A stretch of 49,087 nucleotides of DNA from an uncultured Rhodospirillales bacterium. Its GTDB lineage: Bacteria > Pseudomonadota > Alphaproteobacteria > CACIAM-22H2. Shown here piece after piece: positions 8,349 through 17,167 of the stretch. A program made the translations under genes and the position numbers. Below the pieces are notes generated by a model. It ran no database searches. It was not told where the DNA came from and saw only the letters and a program-made list of their open reading frames with translations. Within the stretch, counting starts at the first letter, position 1; the number at the start of each line of letters is the position of its first letter. The stretch lies in NCBI GenBank assembly GCA_903860935.1, contig CAIOSQ010000274.1, positions 1-49,087 on the forward strand. Direction: 5' to 3'.

Positions 8349-9244
8349 CCGGATCCGCGCATCCCCGGGCGGACCGCCAGCGCGGCGCCGTGCTGATCGT
8401 CGTGCTGTGGTGTGCGGGCCTCGTGGCGGCGTTGCTGCTCGCGGCCCTGGGTACGGGCCGGACCGACGCGCTGGTCGCGCGCAACGCGGTGGACCAGGCG
8501 CGCGCGCAACTCGCCGCCGAGGGCGCGGCGCAGCTGGCCCTCGCGCGGCTGCTGATCCGGCGCGCGGAGGGCCGCCCGAGCGCCAGCGGCGATCCGGAGC
8601 CCTGGTCCGATGGCGACATCGCGGGCCGCGTCGCGGTGATCGACGAGAACGGCCGCATCGACATCAACGAGGCGTCGTTCGAGATGCTCGCCGGCCTCGT
8701 CCAGGCCGTGGGGCGCGGCGAGGCGGAGGCCTCCGCCCTGGCCTGCGCGATCCTCGGGTTTCGGGGCGCGATCGATTCGCGCTGCGCCGCGGTTTCGTCC
8801 ATCCAGGCCGGGCAGGTCTTCGCCGCGACGGCGCAGTTGGCGGCGCTGCCCGGCGCGGATCCGGCGCTGGTCGCCGCCCTCGTGCCGCATGTCACGGTGC
8901 ATTCGGGCGCGTTCGGGATCGATCCCGCCGCCGCGACGCGCGAGGCGCTGCTGGCCGTGCCGGGGCACAGCCCCGGGATCGTCGCGCAATTCCTCCTGCG
9001 CCGGGCCGCGCGCGCGCCGCTCGGCGAGGGCGGCTCGGTCTACGATGTGCTGCCGCCCTCGCGCTATCTGACGGCAAGCCCCGGCGTGGTCTTCGTCATC
9101 CATGCCGAGGCGGTCGTGCCCGGCGGCGCGGTCTATCGCGTCGAACACGTGGTTCGCCTCGGTGGGGGCGACGACCGGCCGTACCGGACCCTCGCCTGGC
9201 GCGCGCAGCCGCCGCCGCGGTTCGCGTCTCAGGCCGCCCGCTGA
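8345..9244 (+). CDS. gspK: T2SS minor pseudopilin GspK
   Basis: A 299-residue protein of normal GspK length. The leader ends at Gly14, followed by AVLIVVLWCAGLVAALLL. As is typical of GspK, the mature position 5 residue is not Glu, consistent with a cap position at the pseudopilus tip. The signature DENGRIDINEAS and helix-hairpin-helix-like segments follow. The next gene, gspL, begins 65 bases further on, the only real gap in the operon. Confidence 0.93.
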   Translation: MTGSAHPRADRQRGAVLIVVLWCAGLVAALLLAALGTGRTDALVARNAVDQARAQLAAEGAAQLALARLLIRRAEGRPSASGDPEPWSDGDIAGRVAVIDENGRIDINEASFEMLAGLVQAVGRGEAEASALACAILGFRGAIDSRCAAVSSIQAGQVFAATAQLAALPGADPALVAALVPHVTVHSGAFGIDPAAATREALLAVPGHSPGIVAQFLLRRAARAPLGEGGSVYDVLPPSRYLTASPGVVFVIHAEAVVPGGAVYRVEHVVRLGGGDDRPYRTLAWRAQPPPRFASQAAR

Positions 9245-9309
9245 TGCGTGCGGCGCGGCACCTCTGATAGGATCGCATCCGTGAGGCGTCAGGCGGTGCG
9301 GCTTCGGCC
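9245..9309 (+). other. 65-base gap inside the T2SS operon
   Basis: The only non-coding break in the otherwise overlapping secretion operon. It contains a TAGGAT-like hexamer (about 9267-9272) that could act as a -10 element for a secondary promoter ahead of gspL, but no good -35 partner is apparent. No terminator-like hairpin was seen. Confidence 0.3.
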
Positions 9310-10431
9310 ATGATCGACATGCAGCAAGCGCGACCTTCGGGGACGGAGCGCGGCCGGGCCGCCCCGGCCCCCTTGCGCGCGATCCGGTGGTGGCTCGGCG
9401 AACTCGATGGCGCGTGGCGCGATGCGCGCGCACTCCTGGTCCGCGCGCCGCATGGCGCCGACGGGCTTGTGCTCGAGGCCAGCGCCGAGAGCTTCACGAT
9501 CCATCGCCAGTCGGGCGCGCGGCGATCCACGCTGGGACGCGTGGCGCGTCCGGTCGCCAGCCGCGCGGCGCTTGATCCCGGCCTGCGCGCCACGCTTGCC
9601 GCCGCGCGCGGTCGCGCGATCGTCGAACTCGCGGCCGCGGACACGCTGACGCGGCGCCTGCGTCTGCCGGATGCAGGACCGGCCGATCTCGCGCGCATGC
9701 TGCGTTTCGAATTGGCGAAGCACCTGCCTTTCCCGATCGAGGAGGCGTGCTGGTATTTCCGTGCCGTCGGCCCCGCGCCGGGCCGCGGCGCCGCGCGCGA
9801 GGTCGAGGTGAGCGTGGCGCCGCTCGCCCTCGCGGTGGCGATACGCGACGAACTGGCCGCGCTCGGCATCGCCGCCGACGGTTTCGTCGCCGCCGACCTG
9901 CCCGCCGATGCCCGGTCCGGCCTGTCCTTCCTGCCGCCGACGGCGGGAGCGGCGTCCGGTGGTGGATCGGTGGCGCGGATGGTGGCACTGGTCCTCGTGA
10001 TCGCCGCCGGCGGCGCGAGCCTCGCCTCGCCGCTGCTCGCCGATCGCGCGCGGATGCAGACCCTCGGTGACGAGATCGCGCGGCTCGAACCGGCGGCGAA
10101 GCGTGGCCTTGCCGTGCGCGAGCAGGCGCTGCGCGACGGCGAACGCGGCGAGGCCCTGCGCCGGATGCGCCAGGCGCGCCCTGATGCGATCGCGACGCTG
10201 GCGCTGCTCACCGCGGCGATCGACGATGCGTCCTGGCTCGTCTCCCTTGCCCTGTCGGGGCCGGAGGTCGTGATCGACGGCCGGTCGCCATCCGCGGCTG
10301 CCGTCGCGGCGGCGCTGGAGCGCACCGGGCGTTTCGAGCGCGTCTCGTTCCGCGCGCCGATCGCGCGCGATCCGGCCACGGGGCTCGAGCGTTTCCAGAT
10401 CGCAGCCATCCTGGCCGAGGCGCGGCCGTGA
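9310..10431 (+). CDS. gspL: T2SS GspL-like / PilN-fused membrane protein
   Basis: A 373-residue bitopic protein. Residues ~40-200 form a cytoplasmic actin-like GspL/PilM-type domain (LRLPDAGPADLARMLRFEL, then LPFPIEEACWYFR). A membrane helix lies at about 223-244, followed by a periplasmic coiled-coil and ferredoxin-like PilN/GspL domain (LALLTAAIDDASWLVSLAL). It should bridge the GspE ATPase to GspM and the platform. Assignment rests on domain order and position in the operon; sequence divergence from enterobacterial GspL is large. Confidence 0.8.
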   Translation: MIDMQQARPSGTERGRAAPAPLRAIRWWLGELDGAWRDARALLVRAPHGADGLVLEASAESFTIHRQSGARRSTLGRVARPVASRAALDPGLRATLAAARGRAIVELAAADTLTRRLRLPDAGPADLARMLRFELAKHLPFPIEEACWYFRAVGPAPGRGAAREVEVSVAPLALAVAIRDELAALGIAADGFVAADLPADARSGLSFLPPTAGAASGGGSVARMVALVLVIAAGGASLASPLLADRARMQTLGDEIARLEPAAKRGLAVREQALRDGERGEALRRMRQARPDAIATLALLTAAIDDASWLVSLALSGPEVVIDGRSPSAAAVAAALERTGRFERVSFRAPIARDPATGLERFQIAAILAEARP

Positions 10432-10967
10432 TCCGCGCGGGGAGCATGGTCGCGCGCGTCGCTGCGCTTGGGCTGCTCGCGGGCTTCGCGGCGGCGCTCT
10501 GGGCCGGTCCGGTCGCGATCTATCGCGAGGCGCTTGACGCGTCGCACACCCGCGTCGCCCAGGCATCGGCGCTGGCGGCGCGCTATCGTCTCCTGGCCGC
10601 GGGGCCGCCCGATGGCGCGGTGCCGCGCGCGGCGTCCGGCCTTCTGCTTGCCGACCTGCCGGCCGCGCAGTCCTTCGCGGCGCTCAGCGAGACCATCAAG
10701 CAGGCCGCGGATGCGGCCGGTCTTGCGGTGCAGGGGCTGCAAGGCCTGGGCGAGGAGAGCGTCCTCGGCCTGCAGCGCAGCGGGGTGCGCGTGCGCGGCA
10801 CGGCCACGCTCGCCGGGCTGGCGCGGTTCCTGGCGACGGTGGAGGGCGGCATGCCGCTCCTGATCGTCGACGGGTTGCGCGTCCAGTCGCGCCAGGGGAC
10901 CGGCGCCACACAGGAGGAGCGACTGGAGATCCAGATGGACATCGTCGGCTTCCGGGAGCCGACATGA
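10428..10967 (+). CDS. gspM: T2SS GspM-like protein (GspM_b type)
   Basis: A 179-residue protein beginning with GTG 10428, which overlaps the gspL stop. An N-terminal membrane helix (about 9-30: VAALGLLAGFAAALWAGPVA) is followed by a coiled segment and a periplasmic ferredoxin-like fold typical of T2SSM_b (FAALSETIKQAADAAGLAV, LARFLATVEGGMPLLIVDGL). It would pair with GspL at the inner membrane. ATG 10446 is a possible later start but would remove part of the N-terminal cytosolic tail. Confidence 0.8.
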   Translation: MIRAGSMVARVAALGLLAGFAAALWAGPVAIYREALDASHTRVAQASALAARYRLLAAGPPDGAVPRAASGLLLADLPAAQSFAALSETIKQAADAAGLAVQGLQGLGEESVLGLQRSGVRVRGTATLAGLARFLATVEGGMPLLIVDGLRVQSRQGTGATQEERLEIQMDIVGFREPT

Positions 10968-11401
10968 ACGGCGCGGCATCCACCGGCGCTCTTTTCGTCA
11001 TCGCGGCCCTGCTCGTCGGGGCGGCGGCGTGGCCATGGCTGGCGACCGAAACTCCGGTCGCGATCGCCGCGGCGCCTGGCGCCGCCGCGCCGGTCGCGCT
11101 GCCCGCCGTCGATCCGCAGGCTCTCGCGACCGTGCTGGAGCGCCCGCTGTTTTCCGCCGGTCGCCGTCCGGCTGCGGCCGAGGGGGGGGCGCCCGCCGCC
11201 GCGCCGCGGTCCGCGCTGCGTGTCGAGGGCGTGGTCGACGCGGGCGGCAGGCGCCGGGCCATTCTCCGGCGCGAAGGGAGCGCCGCCAGCCTGCACCTTG
11301 CCGAGGGCGACACGGTCGATGGATGGGTCGTGCGCGCGATCTCGCCGGACAGGGTCGTGCTCGTCTCGCCGGCCGGAGAACTCGTCCTGCCGGCGCGCTG
11401 A
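10964..11401 (+). CDS. T2SS GspC/GspN-like small bitopic protein
   Basis: A 145-residue protein with one N-terminal membrane helix (about 8-28) and the pattern LERPLFSAGRRP at about 57-68, as seen in GspC/GspN/PilP homology regions. A small beta domain at the end (LHLAEGDTVDGWVVRAISPDRVVLVS) resembles the GspC HR domain that contacts the secretin GspD. No PDZ domain is present. It overlaps the gspM stop by four bases and closes the operon, 8 bases before the convergent end of ccmF. It could be named gspC or gspN; I leave the symbol open. Confidence 0.7.
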   Translation: MNGAASTGALFVIAALLVGAAAWPWLATETPVAIAAAPGAAAPVALPAVDPQALATVLERPLFSAGRRPAAAEGGAPAAAPRSALRVEGVVDAGGRRRAILRREGSAASLHLAEGDTVDGWVVRAISPDRVVLVSPAGELVLPAR

Positions 11402-11409
11402 CGGCGCTG

Positions 11410-13407
11410 TCACTCCGCCGCGTGGGCGGGCGACGCGCCCGGCGCGTCGTCGCGGCGCGGCCGACGCACGGGCAGCGCGACGCGCCAGCGGCGGTCGGCG
11501 AGGCCGGTCAGTCCGCCGATCGCCATCAGGCCGGCACCGATCCAGATCCAGGGGACCAGCGGCTTCCAATAGGCGCGTACAACCCAGCTTCCGGACGGAT
11601 CCGGATCGCCCAGCGCGACATAGACGTCCGACAGAAGGTTGGTGCGGATCGCGGTGTGGCTGGTGACGCGGCGCTGCACCGTGAACAGGCGCCGCTCCGG
11701 ATGAAGCGTCGCGATCGTCGTTCCGTCGCGCGACAGCGTGATCGTGGCACGGTCCGCGAGGTAGTTCTCGCCGGTGCGCTTGTCGACGGCCTCGAGCTTC
11801 AGCGCGTAGCCACCGATCTCCACCGTGTCGCCCGGGCGCATGGCCTGGATCCGCTCGACCTCCCAGGCCGAGGCGGCGATGCCGAAGGTCGTGATCGCGA
11901 CACCCAGATGCGCGAGCGCCATGCCATGGGCCGCCAGCGGCCGGTGGCGGGCGCGGCGCAGGCTCTCGGCCAGCGGCGCGCGGAAGAGATGGATGCGGTC
12001 CGCCCATTCGACCAGCACGCCGACGGCGAGCCAGCAGGCGAGGCCAAGCCCGCCGATGGCGAGAAGAGGACCACCGCCGGTGGCGTAGAGGGCGACGCCC
12101 ATCAGGACGATCGCTGCCGCGAAGGCGAGCCACAGGCGTTGCAGGGCCCCCAGCGCATCGCCGCGCTTCCAGCCGAGGAACGGACCGACCGCAAGCGCAA
12201 GCAGCAGCGGAACCATCAGCGGCGAGAACGTGGCGTTGAAGAAGGGCGGTCCGACCGAGATCTTGCCGCCGCCCATCACGTCGACGATCAGCGGGTAGAT
12301 GGTGCCGATGAAGACGGTCGCCGTGGCGGTCGAGAGCAGGAGGTTGTTGAGGACAATGGCGCCCTCGCGCGAGACCGGCGCGAAGATCCCGCCGCCGCGC
12401 AGCGACGGCGCGCGCAGAGCGTAGAGCGTGAACGAGCCGCCGATCGCGGCCCCGAGCAGCAGCAGGATGAAGCTTCCGCGCGCGGGATCGACGGCGAAGG
12501 CATGGACCGAGGTGAGGACGCCGGAGCGGACCAGGAACGTACCCACCAGGGACAGGCTGAAGGCGACGAGGGCCAGCAGGACCGTCCAGGTCTTCAGCGC
12601 CTCGCGCTTCTCCACCACGATCACGGAATGCATCAGCGCCGTGCCGACCAACCAGGGCATGAAGCTGGCGTTCTCGACCGGATCCCAGAACCACCAGCCG
12701 CCCCAGCCCAACGTGTAGTAGGCCCACCAACTGCCGGTGGCGATGCCGATGGTCAGCGGGATCCAGGCGGCAAGCGACCAGGCGCGGACCCAGCGCGCCC
12801 AGAGCGCGTCGACACGCCCTTCGAGCAGCGCGGCGACCGCGAAGGCGAAGGTGATCGAGTAGCCGACATAGCCGAGATAGAGGAAGGGCGGATGGAAGGC
12901 GAGGCCCGGATCCTGCAGGATCGGGTTGAGGCCGCGCCCGTCCGCGGGCACGGGGAAGACGCGCAGGAACGGGTTCGACGTGGCGAGGATGAAGATCCCG
13001 AAGCCGGTGGCCACCATGCCCTGGATCGCGAGCACCCGCGCGCGCAACGTCTGCGGCAGTTCCGCGCCGAACACCGCGACGGCCCCGCCGAACAGCGCGA
13101 GGATGAGGATCCAGAGCAGCATCGAGCCCTCATGGTTCCCCCAGACGCCGGTGATCTTGTAGAGCATCGGCTTCGTGCTGTGGCTGTTCTCGGCGACGTT
13201 CGCGAGCGAGAAATCCGAGGTCGCGTAGGCGTGGACGAGGGCGAGGAAGCTGAAGGCGACGAACCCCGCCTGGAGCAGGGCGGAGGGTTGTCCCACCGCC
13301 ATCAGGTTGGGGTCGCCGCGCTGCGCCCCCCAGAGCGGGACCACCGCCTGGACCAAGGCGAGCATGGTCGCGAGGATAAGCGCGAAATGTCCGAGTTCGG
13401 CGAGCAT
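11410..13407 (-). CDS. ccmF: cytochrome c haem lyase subunit CcmF
   Basis: A 665-residue polytopic inner-membrane protein of System I cytochrome c maturation, which transfers haem from holo-CcmE to apocytochrome CxxCH sites. The tryptophan-rich WWD motif is plain (LGWGGWWFWDPVENASFMPW, about residues 230-250), with flanking conserved His residues and an NHEGSMLLW motif near 112-120. Length and about 14-15 hydrophobic segments fit the family. It follows the decahaem LVIVD gene after 11 bases, as last gene of the seven-gene minus-strand operon. No other ccm genes are in the window, so this may be an additional copy serving the multihaem proteins. Confidence 0.95.
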   Translation of the reverse strand: MLAELGHFALILATMLALVQAVVPLWGAQRGDPNLMAVGQPSALLQAGFVAFSFLALVHAYATSDFSLANVAENSHSTKPMLYKITGVWGNHEGSMLLWILILALFGGAVAVFGAELPQTLRARVLAIQGMVATGFGIFILATSNPFLRVFPVPADGRGLNPILQDPGLAFHPPFLYLGYVGYSITFAFAVAALLEGRVDALWARWVRAWSLAAWIPLTIGIATGSWWAYYTLGWGGWWFWDPVENASFMPWLVGTALMHSVIVVEKREALKTWTVLLALVAFSLSLVGTFLVRSGVLTSVHAFAVDPARGSFILLLLGAAIGGSFTLYALRAPSLRGGGIFAPVSREGAIVLNNLLLSTATATVFIGTIYPLIVDVMGGGKISVGPPFFNATFSPLMVPLLLALAVGPFLGWKRGDALGALQRLWLAFAAAIVLMGVALYATGGGPLLAIGGLGLACWLAVGVLVEWADRIHLFRAPLAESLRRARHRPLAAHGMALAHLGVAITTFGIAASAWEVERIQAMRPGDTVEIGGYALKLEAVDKRTGENYLADRATITLSRDGTTIATLHPERRLFTVQRRVTSHTAIRTNLLSDVYVALGDPDPSGSWVVRAYWKPLVPWIWIGAGLMAIGGLTGLADRRWRVALPVRRPRRDDAPGASPAHAAE

Positions 13408-13418
13408 GCCTTATCGTA

Positions 13419-16400
13419 TCAGCGTCGCGTTGCAGCCGGCACGAAATCACCCGGCCGACCCGTGGGGGAGACCGCGTAGGGCTTGCCGTCGCGGTCGATA
13501 TAAAGGCGGCGCTGTTCCTCCAGGGTGAAGGGGCGGGATCCGATGCGCCCGAACACCGCCACCTGACCGCCGCTCTCGTCGACGCCGCGGTCGCGTTCCA
13601 GCCCCCGCGACAGCGACAGCGCGGGCGTGCGCGTCTTGCGCCAAGCCACCAACTCGGGCTTGGGCTCGGGCGAGAAGCCGTAGAAATTCGGCTGGCTGTC
13701 CGGCGAGGTCAGTTGCACGACCTTGAGCCCGTTGGCGCCATCCGCCACATAGGCGAAGGCCGAGGCGTTGGTCGCGCCGATCACCACGTCGCGCGCGTCG
13801 TTGAGGCGCCCGCCATCGGTGAAGCGCTGGTGGACGCGCGGATGCTCGGGGCGCTCGACGTCGACGATCACGAGGCCCTCGCGGCCAGCCGCCACGTAGG
13901 CATAGGTGCGGGCGACCATCATGCGGTGCGCGTCGGCCATCGGGAGATGCGCCGAGGGCACCGGGCGCGGCGTCGCCGGCGCGGTGACGTCGATCACGTG
14001 CATGCCCTTCGTGTCGAGCGCGAAGAGGTAGCGGAACTGGATGGCGGTCGACCGCAGATCCGCGAAGGGCAGCGTCGCGAGGACCTTCGGCTCCAGCGGC
14101 TTGTCCATGTCGAGGACGACCAGCCCGGCGCGTGCCGCGATATAGAAATACCGGCCGGCGATGGTCAGGTGACGGGCCCCGTCGAGGATGCCGCCCGCGT
14201 TCCAGGTCAAGGCGCGGCGCAGGAAGTTGTTGCGCGGCTCCCCGTCGGCCAGCGTGTTGACGTCGGTCAGGATCAGGCCTTCCACGGAATCCGTGATGAA
14301 GGCGTAGTCGTAGATCGGGTGGAAGGGCTGCTCCTGGTTGAGCTCCTGCATCTTCGGATCGGCGCCGCGCGCCGGATGGATCGGCTGCGTCGTCGGTAGC
14401 ACGACGCAGGTCGCGTCGCGCGAGGCGATATGCGTGTCGTGACCGAGCGCCGCGAAGGGCGCGGAGATGATCCGTTGCGATACGCCCTTGTTGGCGATGC
14501 TGGCGACGTCGTAGACGCGCATGCCGCTCGACCCTTCGGCGACGAAGAGATATTCGCCGCGCAGCTGCAGGCATCCGACCTGCGCCGCGGTGCCGCGCGT
14601 ATCGGTCTCGGCCAGGGCGCGGCCGCGCGCGAGATGCTCGCCGTACCATTTCGGATAGGCATAGCGGTGCAGGTAGCTGCCGATGACCGCCTGCGGCTCG
14701 TCCCATTCGGTGACGCGCACGGCCTCGAAGCTGCGCTCGCCGCCGACCCAGGCGTTGAGCCCGACCATGTTGACGTAGTTGGTCCCGTGCAGGAGCAGCT
14801 GCGCCATGATCGCGTTGTTGTCGTTGGCTTCGGAGATGTGGCAGTCGGCGCAGCCCTTGGTTTCCGTCAGACGCTCGGTATGCGGATAATGCGGCGCGAA
14901 GGCCTGGCTCGAATAGCCGGCCGCGGAGATCGGTGGCTGTTGCGCGTAGATCCGCTCGCGGTTGATGTTGGTCGAGGACAGGACCAGGGCCGAAGTCGAG
15001 CGGATCGGCGCGATGATGTTGCCCTTGATCGTGCCGTGCCGGCCGAGTTGGAACATGTCGTCGCGCGCGACCTGCGGATTGTAGGTGGCGTAGTTGCGCG
15101 TCTCGCCGCCCTCGTAGTGATGGCGCTCGGTCTTGAAATTCGCCTCGATCGGAAGATGGCAGCCGCCGCAGCTCGTCGTCCAGGAGAGGTGGCAGGTGTA
15201 GCAGGCCAGTTCTTCGTCCTTGTGGGCGAGATCCGCCGCCGGGATGCCGGGACCCCATTTCATGGAGCCGTCGTTGCTCATCAGCTTGGCGCGCGCGGAT
15301 TTCGCGTTGTACTTGGCGTTCGCCGGATCGACGCTGTCCTTGACCAGCGACACCTCCCATTCGAGGTCCGGATACAGCGACGACCGCTGGAAGAGCTTGC
15401 CGTCGATCCACTCGAAGCGGGGGCGGCCGAAGCTCGTGCGCATGAGCGACAGGTCGGTGCCGCCGGGCCGCGCCGCGGGACCGGAGGTCCGCAGGCTCGG
15501 ATAGGCTTTCGACGTGCCATGGCAATCGGCGCAGCCGATCTCGATCGCCGCGGCGACCTCGCCATAGATGTGGCCGTTGCCGTGGCTGTCCTGGGCGAAA
15601 TGGCAGTCGACGCAGTGCATGCCGGCATCGACATGGATCGACGACATGTGGACCGCCTTCTTGAACTTCTCGGGGTCCTCCGGCGGGATCACGTTGTCGG
15701 CGGCGTCGAGCAGGTTGCCCTTGCGGTCGCGCTTGTAGATGGCGCGGAAATTCCAGCCATGGCCGTGGTAATCGGCGAACTGCGTGTCCTTCAAGTCGGG
15801 ATTGAGGGCGCTGACCTCGCGCAGGAAGGCCGGATCCGCCCAATTGCCGCGGACTGACGCGCCCTCGGGGTTGCGCCGCAGGGTCTTGGCGATTTCTTCG
15901 TCGGTCGGGAATTTCTGCTCGGCCGGAAACATCTTCGGGGCGTCCGGCTCGTAGTCGTACATGGTGTAGCCGAGCATGCTGTTGAGGAAGATGTTCGGCT
16001 GGTGCATGTGGCAGATCATGCACTGGCTGGTCGGGATCGCTTTCGTGAACTCGTGCTTGAGCGGGTGGCCGGAGCGGTCATGCGGGATCGTCGGGTCGAC
16101 CGTCTTTGACGTGCCGCGATTGCCGAAGCGGGCGTAGGGGCCCGAATGCTTCACGTCGCGGTCGTTGGCGTAGACGACGTGGCACGACGCGCAGCCCGAG
16201 CTGCGATAGTCGCCCGGCTGGTCGTTGGTGCCGAGGAACCACATGAACGGGTCGTTCAGGCGCGTCTTGGTGATGTTGAGTACGGGGATCGCAACACGCA
16301 GACCGGTCGCGGGGCCGCGATTCGATTGCTTGAGATCGGGGCGTCCCGGCTCCTCCAGGCGCTGGATCTGGCCGGTCACGTTGGGCAGGCCGATTTCCGG

Positions 16401-17165
16401 GAACTGGGTCAGGATGTTGCGCCCGCCGCGCTCGAAGACGCGGAACACGTCGGCCGGCGGCGTCACTTCCCAGGCCGGGAGCGGATAGAGTTCTGGCAGC
16501 AATCCGCGGCTGCGGGTCAGTTCGGGGCTGGGCTTAACCGGGGCCACCAGCTTCGCGGGCTGTCCGTCGCGCGTGTAGCCCTCGCCAAGGAGGTAGTTTT
16601 TGAACGGCAGGATTCCGTTGTTGTAGGACGCGCCGCCCCAGAGCATGGCGCCGGTCGCCATCAGGCTGCGCTCGGCGGCCTGGATGACCGTGAGATGGCA
16701 CGCGCCGCAGGCCTCGCGCGCGACGCGGTAGTCGCTGGGGTTCACGAAGCGGATGTAGTCGGGCGATTCCTTGTTCAGCAGCGTGTAGCTGCGGATGGGG
16801 TTGGCGCTGCCCGAGGCGGTCCAGAATTCGGGCAGGCGCGGCTGGACATGCGCCTTCGCCATCGCGGCGCCATAGGCGGGGCCGTCCTTGCTGCTTCCGG
16901 CGGGACGCATGACGCCCGCGTCACCCCCATGACAATCCGCGCAGCCGAGGACGACGGCGGGATTGCTGTGCATGTTCGCGGAATCGGATTTCTCGTGGCA
17001 GGTGAGGCATCCGGCGCTCTTTTCCGCCGCGCGGTCGGGATGCTGCCGATCGGGAGCCGGCGGGAAGAGCGGTGCCGAGGCGACGCGCGGGCCAGGGCCA
17101 TCGGCCGCCCAGCTCGACGGAACCGCGAAGACGATCAGGAGGAGCGCGAGGAGGAGAAGGCGCAT
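13419..17165 (-). CDS. secreted decahaem cytochrome c with C-terminal LVIVD beta-propeller
   Basis: A 1248-residue exported protein with a signal peptide at 1-21 and no lipobox. Ten CxxCH haem sites start near residues 53, 75, 153, 325, 382, 518, 545, 655, 666 and 772. From about 870 to 1180 there are no haem sites. Instead, repeated segments such as YLFVAEGSSGMRVYDVAS, YFYIAARAGLVVLDMDKP, YAYVAAGREGLVIVDVERP and FAYVADGANGLKVVQL form LVIVD-type repeats expected to fold as a beta-propeller. Its size, haem number and position beside an outer-membrane barrel gene (2-base gap) suggest an electron conduit subunit on or across the outer membrane. The propeller could mediate surface binding or haem-domain docking. 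The function is inferred. Confidence 0.9.
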   Translation of the reverse strand: MRLLLLALLLIVFAVPSSWAADGPGPRVASAPLFPPAPDRQHPDRAAEKSAGCLTCHEKSDSANMHSNPAVVLGCADCHGGDAGVMRPAGSSKDGPAYGAAMAKAHVQPRLPEFWTASGSANPIRSYTLLNKESPDYIRFVNPSDYRVAREACGACHLTVIQAAERSLMATGAMLWGGASYNNGILPFKNYLLGEGYTRDGQPAKLVAPVKPSPELTRSRGLLPELYPLPAWEVTPPADVFRVFERGGRNILTQFPEIGLPNVTGQIQRLEEPGRPDLKQSNRGPATGLRVAIPVLNITKTRLNDPFMWFLGTNDQPGDYRSSGCASCHVVYANDRDVKHSGPYARFGNRGTSKTVDPTIPHDRSGHPLKHEFTKAIPTSQCMICHMHQPNIFLNSMLGYTMYDYEPDAPKMFPAEQKFPTDEEIAKTLRRNPEGASVRGNWADPAFLREVSALNPDLKDTQFADYHGHGWNFRAIYKRDRKGNLLDAADNVIPPEDPEKFKKAVHMSSIHVDAGMHCVDCHFAQDSHGNGHIYGEVAAAIEIGCADCHGTSKAYPSLRTSGPAARPGGTDLSLMRTSFGRPRFEWIDGKLFQRSSLYPDLEWEVSLVKDSVDPANAKYNAKSARAKLMSNDGSMKWGPGIPAADLAHKDEELACYTCHLSWTTSCGGCHLPIEANFKTERHHYEGGETRNYATYNPQVARDDMFQLGRHGTIKGNIIAPIRSTSALVLSSTNINRERIYAQQPPISAAGYSSQAFAPHYPHTERLTETKGCADCHISEANDNNAIMAQLLLHGTNYVNMVGLNAWVGGERSFEAVRVTEWDEPQAVIGSYLHRYAYPKWYGEHLARGRALAETDTRGTAAQVGCLQLRGEYLFVAEGSSGMRVYDVASIANKGVSQRIISAPFAALGHDTHIASRDATCVVLPTTQPIHPARGADPKMQELNQEQPFHPIYDYAFITDSVEGLILTDVNTLADGEPRNNFLRRALTWNAGGILDGARHLTIAGRYFYIAARAGLVVLDMDKPLEPKVLATLPFADLRSTAIQFRYLFALDTKGMHVIDVTAPATPRPVPSAHLPMADAHRMMVARTYAYVAAGREGLVIVDVERPEHPRVHQRFTDGGRLNDARDVVIGATNASAFAYVADGANGLKVVQLTSPDSQPNFYGFSPEPKPELVAWRKTRTPALSLSRGLERDRGVDESGGQVAVFGRIGSRPFTLEEQRRLYIDRDGKPYAVSPTGRPGDFVPAATRR

Positions 17166-17167
17166 CG

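Noticed and set aside
11402-11409. Terminator between the convergent T2SS and cytochrome operons
   Set aside because: Only 8 bases separate the stops, and no hairpin with a T-run could be recognised in or beside them.
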